The translations under genes were made by a program, and so were the position numbers. The notes under the pieces are model-generated. The model saw only the letters and a program-made list of their open reading frames with translations. It was not told the DNA's origin and did no database searches. From SCBR16-9 sp964537975 (lineage in GTDB: Bacteria > Hydrogenedentota > Hydrogenedentia > Hydrogenedentales > SCBR16-9), in contig CAZIDP010000009.1 of NCBI GenBank assembly GCA_964537975.1, forward strand, positions 1-64,000: a stretch of 64,000 bases of DNA. Reading direction: 5' to 3'. Each line of letters starts with the position of its first letter. Position 1 is the first letter of the stretch. Of this stretch, positions 25,851 to 34,404 are shown one piece after another.

Positions 25851-26072
25851 ATGCAATTCATTTCCCAGGGCGGCGCGCATTATGTGATGTACGGTAATTC
25901 GGTGTACCATACCTGTGATCAGAATCCCAAGCACCCCGACCAACTGCACTATGCTATGCATTCCCGCCGTAACAGCCAAGCTATATACACAGGCAATAAA
26001 CCAAATGAATTAAACCACAGAGGCACAGAAGCACGGAAGCACAGTGTCAAAATCCCAATGGACAGGCTGTAG
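25851..26072 (+). CDS. Short hypothetical ORF, doubtful
   Basis: A 73-codon frame is preceded by GGAGGGATAAGCC, a good ribosome site, but the peptide matches nothing I recognise. Its last third runs through the low-complexity octamer repeat at 26016-26047. It may be a gene fragment whose end was replaced. Confidence 0.2.
   Translation: MQFISQGGAHYVMYGNSVYHTCDQNPKHPDQLHYAMHSRRNSQAIYTGNKPNELNHRGTEARKHSVKIPMDRL
26016..26047. repeat. Four imperfect 8-bp repeats of the CACAGAGG type
   Basis: CACAGAGG, CACAGAAG, CACGGAAG and CACAGTGT follow one another without gaps. Similar CACAGAGG-like strings recur in many environmental genomes; the function is unknown. Confidence 0.6.
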
Positions 26073-26234
26073 CTTGGCTTATGACCTGCTTTGTAAGAGG
26101 AATTTGTTAAGAATAAAATAGTCCTGTAAGCATATGTCAGCAGAATAGATAGAAGGACAGGCAAGTTGAAATAGATAGTTCTTATATAGAAAACGGTAGT
26201 CTGTACTGGCTGGATTGTATAGGCAGAATAAGAA

Positions 26235-26705
26235 ATGTTTGGTGGAAAGGTATCATCAGTGGATTGGAATATATTTTATAGTACCGTCAGTCAAACGTCT
26301 GGGGCTATAGTAGGAATTTTTGCAGCGTTTTTAATAACAAAAATAGTTGCAAATCAATCTGAATATTATAGAAACAACGAGAAAGCATCTGATTTTATTA
26401 GCAAATCTAGGGCACTAGAGCACGAAACCAAAATACGATATTTCCAGTGGTATAACAAGCATACGGCTAATTGTGAGTTGAGTGAAATTGATGATCTATA
26501 TCAAGATACAGGCGAAATACTATCTGCTCAAGAGTATTATGAAAAGCTAAATTTCTCTCCCTTTCAACCTAAAGAAGAAGCGCTAGCACTAATTCAAAAT
26601 AAAGTAGACGAAATTTGGGAGATGAAATGTCCCAATGAAAAAAAATGCCTGTTAAAGGTAACAGAAATATTTTTGACCTTGAATATCAAATACAAATTCC
26701 AATAA
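26235..26705 (+). CDS. Membrane protein, N-terminal part (frame broken at A8)
   Basis: The frame encodes 156 residues with one membrane helix (~17-36, SGAIVGIFAAFLITKIV) and then a charged, helical soluble region. Its last ~19 residues come after an A8 run (26638-26645) and look like read-through of the wrong frame. With one extra A the protein would continue into the overlapping frame below (NEKK then MPVKGN), giving a ~323-residue protein with one N-terminal and two C-terminal helices. I do not recognise the family. It lies directly upstream of the Gabija-like genes and may belong to that defence locus. Confidence 0.6.
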   Translation: MFGGKVSSVDWNIFYSTVSQTSGAIVGIFAAFLITKIVANQSEYYRNNEKASDFISKSRALEHETKIRYFQWYNKHTANCELSEIDDLYQDTGEILSAQEYYEKLNFSPFQPKEEALALIQNKVDEIWEMKCPNEKKCLLKVTEIFLTLNIKYKFQ

Positions 26706-27205
26706 ATAGTGAAAAATTTGCCTCTAGTTTGGAAAATATCTCAGAAGAAAGAGAATTGATTGACAATCTCCTCGTAAGAACAACTTTGCAGTCTGAAATG
26801 AATCACGATTTATGGGTAACTCTCAAAGCTGGTTCAGAATCATCGTTACTCGTGGCTATTTCTATTGTAGCAGTAATTTTGCTATTTTTCTGTGGGGTTA
26901 TTTACCCTCTTAGCTTTCTGCCTTTAGAGCTAAATACTGAAATTTCTCTATCTATCTCAGCTTTTTGGGATATATTATTCTCCTTGAAAGGAACATTGCT
27001 CACTCTCATGTCTTTTATCTTTTGCGGGTTGATGATAATTTTTTTTTATGTAAATCACAGATTGAGACACAACAATAAAACTCTATATCAGTTAAAATGG
27101 TATAGCTGTATATGTAATTATTCCATCTATTTTAAAAACTATAATGATTATAATGAATCTCTTTATAATTCAATACAATCGACCGATAACGCGGCGACTG
27201 ATTGA
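26645..27205 (+). CDS. Membrane protein, C-terminal part (frame broken at A8)
   Basis: The frame encodes 186 residues, whose ATG is created by the end of the A8 run. It contains a soluble part (~1-70) and two membrane helices (LLVAISIVAVILLFFCGVIY and TLLTLMSFIFCGLMIIFFYV) with a basic cytoplasmic end. There is no ribosome site before 26645, so separate translation is unlikely unless coupled. It ends 35 bases before the OLD-family nuclease gene. Together with 26235-26705 it is best read as one gene interrupted by a -1 shift. Confidence 0.6.
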   Translation: MPVKGNRNIFDLEYQIQIPINSEKFASSLENISEERELIDNLLVRTTLQSEMNHDLWVTLKAGSESSLLVAISIVAVILLFFCGVIYPLSFLPLELNTEISLSISAFWDILFSLKGTLLTLMSFIFCGLMIIFFYVNHRLRHNNKTLYQLKWYSCICNYSIYFKNYNDYNESLYNSIQSTDNAATD

Positions 27206-27240
27206 TGAGTACTGTGAATAAATACGAGTGAGGGCTAACT

Positions 27241-28863
27241 GTGTACATTGAAAAGGTAATAATCCAGAACTATAAGTACTTTTATGGGAAGTTTTCTATT
27301 GATTTCCAGGATGGAGTCAATGTGCTGGTTGGTAACAACGAAACAGGAAAATCGACTATATTAGAAGCTGTTAACCTTGCGTTATCGGGAATACTATATG
27401 GTAGATACTTGAGAAATGAGCTTTGTCAATATTTATTCAATCAGAATTCAGTTAGGGATTATACTGACAGTCTGTCCCAAAAGAGTAAGCTTCCGCCGCC
27501 TTCAATCTGCATCGAAGTCTTTTTTTCCAGCGACTATCCTCAATTTGAGGGAAACGGAAACAGTGAGAGAATAAAGGCTTGTGGTGTTGCACTTAAAGTA
27601 GAGTTTGATCCAGATTACCAAGACGAATATAAAGCGCTACTTGAGGCTGGTGACCTCGCAAGTATTCCATTAGAGTATTACCGGATTACTTGGAAGTCCT
27701 TTTCACGGCAGACAATCACCCGTCGTAGTATTCCAATAAAATCAGTACTCATAGATTCAGCTTCTTCACGTTATCAAAACGGATCGGATGTCTATATCTC
27801 ACAAATCATTCGTGATGATCTGGAAGATGCTGACCGTGCTGGGTTAGCTCAAGCCTATCGTCGTCTTCAGGTATCCTTCAAGGAAGATGATTCTATCAAG
27901 GCTATCAATTCTCGAATAAAAGGTAAGTCCAAGATTACAGACAAACAATTACATGTATCGGTTGACCTGAGTCCCAAAAATTCGTGGGAAACAAATCTGA
28001 TGACATACCTTGATGAAACACCTTTTCATCAAATTGGTAAAGGAGAGCAATGCATTGTAAAGACGAATCTTGCATTGGGGCACAAGAAAGCGCAGGAGGC
28101 TAACTTAATATTGCTTGAGGAACCTGAAAATCACCTTTCACACGCAAGACTGAACGGCTTGATGCAGAGTGTCCTTGAAGGCTGTGCAGAGAAACAAATC
28201 ATCGTTACTACACATAGCAGCTTCGTCGCCAACAAGCTAGGTTTACAGCATCTTATTTTGCTTAATGATCAAAAAAGTACTCGACTTACTGATCTGCCTT
28301 CAGACACATATGAGTTTTTCAAGAAACTACCAGGTTATCAAACACTTCGCCTGATTATCTGTCGTAAGGCCGTTTTGGTGGAGGGAGACTCTGACGAACT
28401 TATATTTCAAAAAGCATATATGGACAGGAACGATGGCAGATTGCCTATTCATGATGGTATCGATGTTATATCTGTCCAGATGACATTCAAGCGATTCCTT
28501 GATATCGCAATTAAAATCAATCAATTGGTTGCTGTTGTCACAGATAATGATGGAAATTATAAAGAAAATATAGACAATAAGTATAAGGATTACAGCACAT
28601 ACGAGCTCATCAAAATTTTTGCAGATAATCGAGAGAATCTAAAAACTTTGGAATACCAGTTCATTGATGCCAACAAAACATGCCTTAAAAAGTTCCTCGA
28701 TGTAATTGGGTTAAGTCATACAAGGTATGATACTGATGAAAAAATTGCCAAATACATGCTGAAATATAAAACAAAGTGGGCATTGCGAGTCTTTGAATCA
28801 AACAAGGAACTTCAGTACCCTGAGTATATAGTTGATGCGGTTAAATGGTGCAATGAAAAATAA
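27241..28863 (+). CDS. OLD-family ATP-dependent endonuclease, GajA-like (Gabija)
   Basis: This 540-residue protein joins an ABC-type ATPase to a TOPRIM nuclease. Walker A is GNNETGKST (31-39), Walker B LILLEEPENH (289-298), followed by THSS (324-327). The TOPRIM acidic residues are in VLVEGDSDELIF (Glu381, Asp383, Asp385) and VTDNDGN (~433-439). OLD proteins paired with a UvrD-like helicase define Gabija, where GajA nicks DNA when nucleotides fall during phage infection. The helicase gene here overlaps the end of this one. The start at 27241 is GTG. All core residues I can check are intact. Confidence 0.85.
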   Translation: MYIEKVIIQNYKYFYGKFSIDFQDGVNVLVGNNETGKSTILEAVNLALSGILYGRYLRNELCQYLFNQNSVRDYTDSLSQKSKLPPPSICIEVFFSSDYPQFEGNGNSERIKACGVALKVEFDPDYQDEYKALLEAGDLASIPLEYYRITWKSFSRQTITRRSIPIKSVLIDSASSRYQNGSDVYISQIIRDDLEDADRAGLAQAYRRLQVSFKEDDSIKAINSRIKGKSKITDKQLHVSVDLSPKNSWETNLMTYLDETPFHQIGKGEQCIVKTNLALGHKKAQEANLILLEEPENHLSHARLNGLMQSVLEGCAEKQIIVTTHSSFVANKLGLQHLILLNDQKSTRLTDLPSDTYEFFKKLPGYQTLRLIICRKAVLVEGDSDELIFQKAYMDRNDGRLPIHDGIDVISVQMTFKRFLDIAIKINQLVAVVTDNDGNYKENIDNKYKDYSTYELIKIFADNRENLKTLEYQFIDANKTCLKKFLDVIGLSHTRYDTDEKIAKYMLKYKTKWALRVFESNKELQYPEYIVDAVKWCNEK

Positions 28864-30025
28864 CAAGCTTATAATTGCTTCTGCTGGCTCGGGTAAAACC
28901 ACTTATCTTGTCAACCGTGCCCTTGACATTACTTCTGAGCAGGTTCTCATCACTACGTACACAGAAGCAAACGAGGAGGAAATAAAGAAAGCTATTACCT
29001 GCTTAGATGGATACATTCCTGCGAATATAACGATCCAAACTTGGTTTACCTTCCTCTTGCAACACGGTGTCAGGCCATTTCAGAGCGTGCTTGATGAATC
29101 AATCCACGAGACGGAAATTGGATTCTTTCTCACTAGCAACAAGTCCGGACAGCGGCTCGATGTGGACGGTAGGCCAATACTTTCAAATGGCAATCCTATT
29201 TATTGGGCAGAGATTAATTTCCAAAAATTCTACTTTACGAAATCTTACAGAATCTATTCAGATAAAATTTCTAAGTTCATATTTGAATGCAATAGAGTGA
29301 CAAAAGGTGATGTTATAAACCGGATTGCCAGAATTTTTGATTATATATTCATAGATGAGGTGCAAGATCTTGCTGGATACGACCTCGATCTACTGAAACT
29401 TTTATTCCAATCCAATACTAATGTGCTTCTTGTCGGTGACCCTCGCCAAGTCACCTATCTGACTCATCCTACTTCAAAATACAAAAAATATTCAAACGGC
29501 AATATTAAACGCTTTATCGAAGATCAAGTGAGAAAAAAGGCAACCTGCGAAGTGGACGAGACTACTCTTATGAAATCCCATCGAAACTGCCATGCAATAT
29601 GTGATTTTTCAAACAGACTCTACCCCAATTTATCAGCGTCCCAATCATGTACGTGTTGTTCTCCAGGCAGAGAATCGACCAACCATCAGGGGATATTCTG
29701 GATATCAAAAAAAGAAATTGATGAATTCATCAGTATTTTTAGACCAACTCAGCTCCGGTGGAATAAAAAAACTCATTGTAGTACCGAAACCCTAGTAAGG
29801 AACTTTGGAGAGTCAAAGGGGCAGACATTTGATCGAGTACTCATCTATCCTACAGTCGATATGAAGAAGTGGCTTCAAGATCATAGGCACTCTTTAACAG
29901 ATGAGACCAAAGCTAAATTATATGTAGCAATCACTCGGGCTCGCTATAGTGTGACATTCGTACTGGATGAAAATAATATTGAGCCTCAAAATGATCTGAT
30001 TCGGTACAAGATGGCTAATAGTTGA
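28853..30025 (+). CDS. UvrD/Rep-like helicase, GajB-like (Gabija)
   Basis: This protein has 390 residues from the ATG at 28853, which overlaps the nuclease gene by 11 bases. Superfamily 1 motifs are present: I ASAGSGKTT (9-17), II FIDEVQDL (166-173), III VGDPRQ (194-199), a motif V-like segment with KGQTFDRVLI and VI AITRAR (~359-364). It is about 100 residues shorter than the best-known GajB proteins, with a reduced middle region, but no motif is lost. Coupling to the OLD nuclease strongly supports a Gabija-type two-gene defence unit, with the helicase sensing or processing DNA ends. Confidence 0.82.
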   Translation: MKNNKLIIASAGSGKTTYLVNRALDITSEQVLITTYTEANEEEIKKAITCLDGYIPANITIQTWFTFLLQHGVRPFQSVLDESIHETEIGFFLTSNKSGQRLDVDGRPILSNGNPIYWAEINFQKFYFTKSYRIYSDKISKFIFECNRVTKGDVINRIARIFDYIFIDEVQDLAGYDLDLLKLLFQSNTNVLLVGDPRQVTYLTHPTSKYKKYSNGNIKRFIEDQVRKKATCEVDETTLMKSHRNCHAICDFSNRLYPNLSASQSCTCCSPGRESTNHQGIFWISKKEIDEFISIFRPTQLRWNKKTHCSTETLVRNFGESKGQTFDRVLIYPTVDMKKWLQDHRHSLTDETKAKLYVAITRARYSVTFVLDENNIEPQNDLIRYKMANS

Positions 30026-30172
30026 GAAGTCAAACAGGAGAAATCCAGTGGTCTTATAAACCGTACCACTAAATTGCAACAATTAGCCTGAGCATTTGGG
30101 CAATTTGACTAAATGTATTCTACAGGATACACTTATGGCGTGATCGAGATAACAAAACAGAAAAGTCGAATA

Positions 30173-30478
30173 ATGGATACAGAAAAAATAACCCGTTGGG
30201 ATGCATCGGAATATTTAGAATCGGAAGAAGACATCATTGCGTATGTTGAAGCCGCGCTTGAGGAGAATGATCCGGCGGTATTTGCTGCTGCATTGGGTGA
30301 CATTGCTAAGGCTAAAGGAATGACGCAAATTGCAAAGGAGACTGGATTGGGACGCGAGAGTCTTTATAAAGCGCTATCCGCTGATGGAAATCCGGAATTT
30401 GCTACAATTTTGAAAGTTATTAATGCCCTGGGTTTACGACTTCACGCATCACCAATATCCGTTACAAGAGCAGGCTGA
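30173..30478 (+). CDS. Addiction-module antidote protein, orphan
   Basis: The start is taken at 30173 (101 residues; the frame runs 20 codons further up). The pattern WDASEYLESEEDIIAYVEAALEEND, then AAALGDIAKAKGMTQIAKETGLG and ATILKVINALGLRLHA is typical of the HI1420-like antidotes, small XRE-type DNA-binding proteins. Its usual partner, a RelE-like toxin encoded just upstream, is absent; the 147 bases before it contain no remnant I can recognise. It may be a left-over of a decayed module or an anti-toxin acting on other toxins. Confidence 0.75.
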   Translation: MDTEKITRWDASEYLESEEDIIAYVEAALEENDPAVFAAALGDIAKAKGMTQIAKETGLGRESLYKALSADGNPEFATILKVINALGLRLHASPISVTRAG

Positions 30479-30626
30479 CAACGAGTTTGAGTACTCACTT
30501 CGTTCGCTGCCCATCGCAAGGTCAGGTGAAGGGACTGAACATGAATTGTCCACAATGCCAAAATGAATTGGAGAAGGGTTACCCCTCTGCAAACTCTTCG
30601 CTGTCTTGGATATAAGGAGATTGGTC

Positions 30627-31229
30627 ATGCGGAAAATCATCGTTCTTGAATTTGTTTCTCTCGACGGGATCATCCAAGCGCCGGGCGGACCGCAGGAGGA
30701 TACCAGTGGCAACTTCAAGTATGGCGGCTGGATTGTGCCGTATTCCGATGAGCGAAGTGGTGCCATCATGCAAGAACAGATGAGCAGAACGCGTGCTCTT
30801 TTGCTCGGAAGAAAGACCTACGAAATATTCGCCGCCCATTGGCCGACGCGTGAAAGCGTATGGCCGGGTATCAATTCGGCGACGAAGTATGTTGTTTCGA
30901 ACACCTGTACCGATTCGCTTTGGGAGAATACGGTAATTATTAAAGGTGACGTCGTAAATGAATTACAGAAGTTGAAGCAGCAAGACGGCCCTGATCTACA
31001 GGTGTTTGGCAGCGGCCAGCTATTACAGACGCTCTTCAAGCATGATCTGGTTGATGAACTGTGGCTCAAAATTTATCCTATTATCCTTGGCACAGGCAAG
31101 CGTCTTTTCGGCGATGGAAACATGCCGGCGGCATTCAAGCTCACACACTCCGAGACAACGCCAAGTGGTGTCATCTTCGCCAATTACGAACGCGCCGGAG
31201 AAATTAAGGTAGGCTCGTTTTTGGATTGA
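30627..31229 (+). CDS. Dihydrofolate-reductase-fold (RibD C-terminal) family protein
   Basis: This protein has 200 residues from the ATG at 30627, chosen because AAGGAG lies seven bases upstream. Segments KIIVLEFVSLDGIIQAPGG, LLLGRKTYEIFAAHWP, TKYVVSNT, LQVFGSGQLLQTL and LWLKIYPIILGTGKRLF match the YyaP/YwjB-type RibD-C family, which have a DHFR fold and bind NADPH. The physiological substrate of these proteins is mostly unknown. It stands alone, between an orphan antidote gene and the DUF4832-like gene. Confidence 0.85.
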   Translation: MRKIIVLEFVSLDGIIQAPGGPQEDTSGNFKYGGWIVPYSDERSGAIMQEQMSRTRALLLGRKTYEIFAAHWPTRESVWPGINSATKYVVSNTCTDSLWENTVIIKGDVVNELQKLKQQDGPDLQVFGSGQLLQTLFKHDLVDELWLKIYPIILGTGKRLFGDGNMPAAFKLTHSETTPSGVIFANYERAGEIKVGSFLD

Positions 31230-31416
31230 GTTATCATTGAATCCATGAAGCGAAGCGTATTACTGATGATCAACGGGTTGCAGCCGACGTCGCTTCTCAG
31301 TATATTCGCAATTCTGTATGGCATACCTGTATTCCATAGTCATGGGCCCATCATAGGGCCGCACAGGCCGGAGATGGCGAACCACACACTAACCGCTTTT
31401 CTGCTTGTCTTCTTCC

Positions 31417-33282
31417 CTACTTTTCTGCCTTTACCTCGGCATTTCCCGCGCTATCCACGGTGAGTGTCCCGATGGTCACACGACGGTCGCCGGGATTCCC
31501 GCCAGGCAATAGCCGTTCCATGGTTAGGTTGGTGTCGCCCGGCACCCACAGCCCGACGTACAACAAGGCGCGCTTACCCCGAAGTTCTTCTGGAATGGGA
31601 AAGGCCATTTCTGCCCGCAGTTCACCCGGATAGCGTAGTGCTTTCAAGACGTTGTCTTCCACATGGCCGAAGGCAAACAGCGTTCCGTCAACTTCGACAT
31701 GCCCGAAAGGCAATGCTGCTTCGGGCAAGGTTTCATTGATGCTCCAGAGCAAGTCTGCTACGACATCATTACCGCGCACATAAAGCTTGTCCGCAGACAC
31801 AGAGAACTGCTCGGGGCGTTCGGTGATCTCGATTTCACCCAGGTGGTAGCGTCGATGCCCATCATCATTGGCGAGGGGCAGCGCGAAGACTGGTGTGCCA
31901 TCCCTGCGCCCCACGGAAACATATACCGCGTAGCAGCCAGGTTGCGTGTTGGGCGCGTAGCGCACCGCATGCGTTTCTCCCATTACCTCACGCACCACAG
32001 TGAAGGTACCTTGGAAAGACAACGCTTCGGCTTCCCCAGGAGGCGCAGTCTCAAGGGCACGTACATCGTGGGATTCGTCCACCAGCACTGCGACAATACC
32101 GCCCAGGTCATCTTTCAATGTATAGGTGACGAAGCCGCCCGGGTAGCAAGGCGCGACGCCCACATTCGCCCATTTGCTGGAAATTTCGAAGGGCTGGCCC
32201 AGGGCCACGTGCGTGGGCCACGACGCTTCCTGTAATTGCAGCCGGTAACCCATCCGCCGGTTGATCTGGTCGATAATATCGCGATTCTCTTCCAACAATA
32301 TTCGTGGCCACCAGTGGATGGACATGTAGCTAGCGCGGTAATCCTCCACAGCCTTCAACAGTAGAGAACCGTCGCCCCATGCGCCCCGTTCCTTGGAGCC
32401 TCCATAGTGTTCATGCTCCAGGATAACTGGAAAATGTGGCGCGAAGAGGCGTGCCATCCCGTCGTGGTACCATGATAGTGGAGGTGGCTGCACACAGATG
32501 CTGTCGTCGCGCAAGGTGACCCCTTGCGACAGGGCGTAGTCTGTTATTTCATGGTGAACCACCGGCGCATCATGCCCAGCAAAATCATCGCTGATCGCCA
32601 ACTGGGTGTTCGGAAAATGCTTTACATGCAGGTCGATGTGTACCTTTTTTACCGACAGTGGATAGTCCACCCCTGTGCTTGCGTGATTGTGCCCTTCGCC
32701 CCACACGCCATAGGTGCCGATATCGATAAAGGCCACATTCGGATTGCCATTGTAGCGAGCAGCCATAGCCGCCAGAAATCCTTCGAGCTTCTCCAGAAAT
32801 ATGGGATCGCCATAGTCAGGTTCCCAGTATGGTCCGTCTTCCAGTGTGCCCGCCCCTGGCCTGAAGCGCAAGCCTTTTGCCCCAGCTTCATGCACCCATT
32901 TGGGCGTGGCCCACTCCATCCAGGACTCCGAGCAGGTGATGCGGAAGGCAACCTGTTTCCCTTGCTCAATCCACCGTTGTGCCGGTGTGTCGAGAACGTT
33001 CCAGGTATAGACACCCTCTTCCTGCTCAATGTAGCTCCAGGGTATGCGAAGATAGACCACAGACAAACCGGGGAAGTCTTCCAGAGTGTCCGACGGCGCC
33101 AAGTTCCATCCGTAGTTCCGTGGAACGTTCGAGTAGTAGTGCATGGTCCAGCCCATAGACGGGTTTACCAGGGCTTCCCCTGTGTCCACTGGCCGCACAG
33201 TGACCAGATCCGCGACTTCCCCGTTCTCCATGGAGACCGCTCCCAGCCACATACATACCATCATACCCATACTTATCACCAT
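31417..33282 (-). CDS. Exported DUF4832-like / glycoside-hydrolase-barrel protein
   Basis: I take the start at 33282 (621 residues), behind GAGGGAA; a weak signal peptide follows (MGMMVCMWLGAVSM). Residues ~30-330 form a barrel recalling family 42-like glycosidases: LVNPSMGWTMHYY, VVYLRIPWSYIEQEEGVYTW, FIDIGTYGVWGEGH, ISDDFAGHD and ILEHEHYGG. The middle (~340-480) matches the DUF4832-type beta domain with WANVGVAPCYPGG. A further beta region ends the protein. Probably acts on a polysaccharide outside the inner membrane. The higher GC and clean codon use here create long antisense open frames that I ignore. Confidence 0.7.
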   Translation of the reverse strand: MVISMGMMVCMWLGAVSMENGEVADLVTVRPVDTGEALVNPSMGWTMHYYSNVPRNYGWNLAPSDTLEDFPGLSVVYLRIPWSYIEQEEGVYTWNVLDTPAQRWIEQGKQVAFRITCSESWMEWATPKWVHEAGAKGLRFRPGAGTLEDGPYWEPDYGDPIFLEKLEGFLAAMAARYNGNPNVAFIDIGTYGVWGEGHNHASTGVDYPLSVKKVHIDLHVKHFPNTQLAISDDFAGHDAPVVHHEITDYALSQGVTLRDDSICVQPPPLSWYHDGMARLFAPHFPVILEHEHYGGSKERGAWGDGSLLLKAVEDYRASYMSIHWWPRILLEENRDIIDQINRRMGYRLQLQEASWPTHVALGQPFEISSKWANVGVAPCYPGGFVTYTLKDDLGGIVAVLVDESHDVRALETAPPGEAEALSFQGTFTVVREVMGETHAVRYAPNTQPGCYAVYVSVGRRDGTPVFALPLANDDGHRRYHLGEIEITERPEQFSVSADKLYVRGNDVVADLLWSINETLPEAALPFGHVEVDGTLFAFGHVEDNVLKALRYPGELRAEMAFPIPEELRGKRALLYVGLWVPGDTNLTMERLLPGGNPGDRRVTIGTLTVDSAGNAEVKAEK

Positions 33283-33540
33283 GTCGTTTCCCTCGTATTG
33301 GTTGCGTCTTATGCCAAGGCTGTAGTGTAGCATAATCAGCCAAAGCGTAATAATGACATGACCTGTCCCCACAGGTTCTCAGGTTCATATACTAAGTTCA
33401 CCATTTTGTTCTGGAATGCAATCGCAGCATTTCTTTGAACGAGACCCTGGTTTGCCGGAACTGCCCGTCGTATATGAAGGAACGGCAACACTGGGCAACG
33501 TGAATGGGCAAGGCCCCCCCTGTCTTGTTAACGAGTTGTA

Positions 33541-34137
33541 CTACGGTTCTTGAGGCACGCCCTGTGCTCGCAATGCATCGTCAAATGCCTCCTTGAATTC
33601 AACGGGGATTCGTATTTTACCTGTCGTAGTCCAGGCCATATACTTGCTTTTAATCTTCAAAGTATTGTCGTTATTGCCTACCCAAGTATAAGACTCGATT
33701 TTATCCCATTGAATCACACTAAAATAGGCACGTATGCCACCGCTACGCAGTTCCAGGTGACTGATTGCCATGAGAAGACATATTGATGACAAACTGGCAC
33801 ACCCGACAACGCTCGGAAAGAGGTAGACTATATCTTCTACGATACCCCACAAGTAAACAGGAATGATTGCCAATCCTGCCATTAGAAAGAAAACAGCGCC
33901 AACTAAGTATCCAGGCCAATACGGGTTAGGCCCACAATCTTTTACCAGCGGTCCAATCATCTGATCGCCAGCCAATTTGATTTGCGGAGTAAGTATCAGA
34001 AAATCCTGGAGGAGGACAAGCATCAAGGCGACAATAAAGGCATCGAATGAGTCTATAAAACGCGAGAGAATAAACCACAACACCACCAAGGCAACAACGA
34101 AATAAATTGTATTCAATAACTGAAACTTGATACTCAT
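33541..34137 (-). CDS. Four-helix membrane protein with a PH-like C-terminal tail
   Basis: This 198-residue protein starts at 34137 behind CAGGAGATAAAG, six codons inside the longest frame. It has four membrane helices (FVVALVVLWFILSRFI, AFIVALMLVLLQDFLIL, LVGAVFFLMAGLAIIPVYL, SVVGCASLSSICLLMAI). A soluble tail follows, GIRAYFSVIQWDKIESYTW with LKIKSKYMAWTTTGKIRIPV, which resembles DUF5673/PH-like membrane protein tails. Function unknown. It lies alone on the minus strand. Confidence 0.6.
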   Translation of the reverse strand: MSIKFQLLNTIYFVVALVVLWFILSRFIDSFDAFIVALMLVLLQDFLILTPQIKLAGDQMIGPLVKDCGPNPYWPGYLVGAVFFLMAGLAIIPVYLWGIVEDIVYLFPSVVGCASLSSICLLMAISHLELRSGGIRAYFSVIQWDKIESYTWVGNNDNTLKIKSKYMAWTTTGKIRIPVEFKEAFDDALRAQGVPQEP

Positions 34138-34182
34138 CTTTATCTCCTGTTTCATTGATTCAAAATCGCTGCCTTAACAAAT

Positions 34183-34204
34183 TATACTCAGTTAAATGAG
34201 TATA
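34183..34204. promoter_or_regulatory. Palindrome upstream of the membrane-protein gene
   Basis: TATACTCA (34183-34190) and TGAGTATA (34197-34204) form perfect 8-bp arms six bases apart, about 45 bases upstream of the minus-strand start at 34137. This is a plausible operator for a dimeric regulator. Confidence 0.4.
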
Positions 34205-34404
34205 GTGCCACATTAATCTTCACCTTACTCAAGGGCATGGGCATCATACAGAATTTACCAGTCACCAATACTCATTTCATTTCATATGAAAAGTAATGTA
34301 AATTAAGAAGTCTAAAATCTTGACTATCTTTATAACAACAGTTATGATTCCTCGTTGTGCTTGAGGTGATGAAGCGGTATATAGAAATCCAGGGGAAGAA
34401 TAAT

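Larger units (their letters stand above)
25435..26234. other. Long gene-poor stretch with an inverted repeat
   Basis: About 800 bases. The first ~60 bases (ACTGCACGAAATCAACACGCCTG) resemble the sequence after the paralogue ending at 35313 (CTGTACGAAAAACAACCCACCTG), so 3' flanks were duplicated with the genes. The rest holds the inverted repeat at 25535-25640, a doubtful short ORF and an octamer repeat, listed separately. Confidence 0.55.

Noticed and set aside
26016..26047. Possible CRISPR-like repeat
   Set aside because: Four contiguous 8-bp units without spacers or cas genes; this is a simple imperfect tandem repeat.
32524..33330. 268-codon open frame antisense to the DUF4832-like gene
   Set aside because: It mirrors the codon structure of the real gene, has no recognisable domain and no ribosome site.
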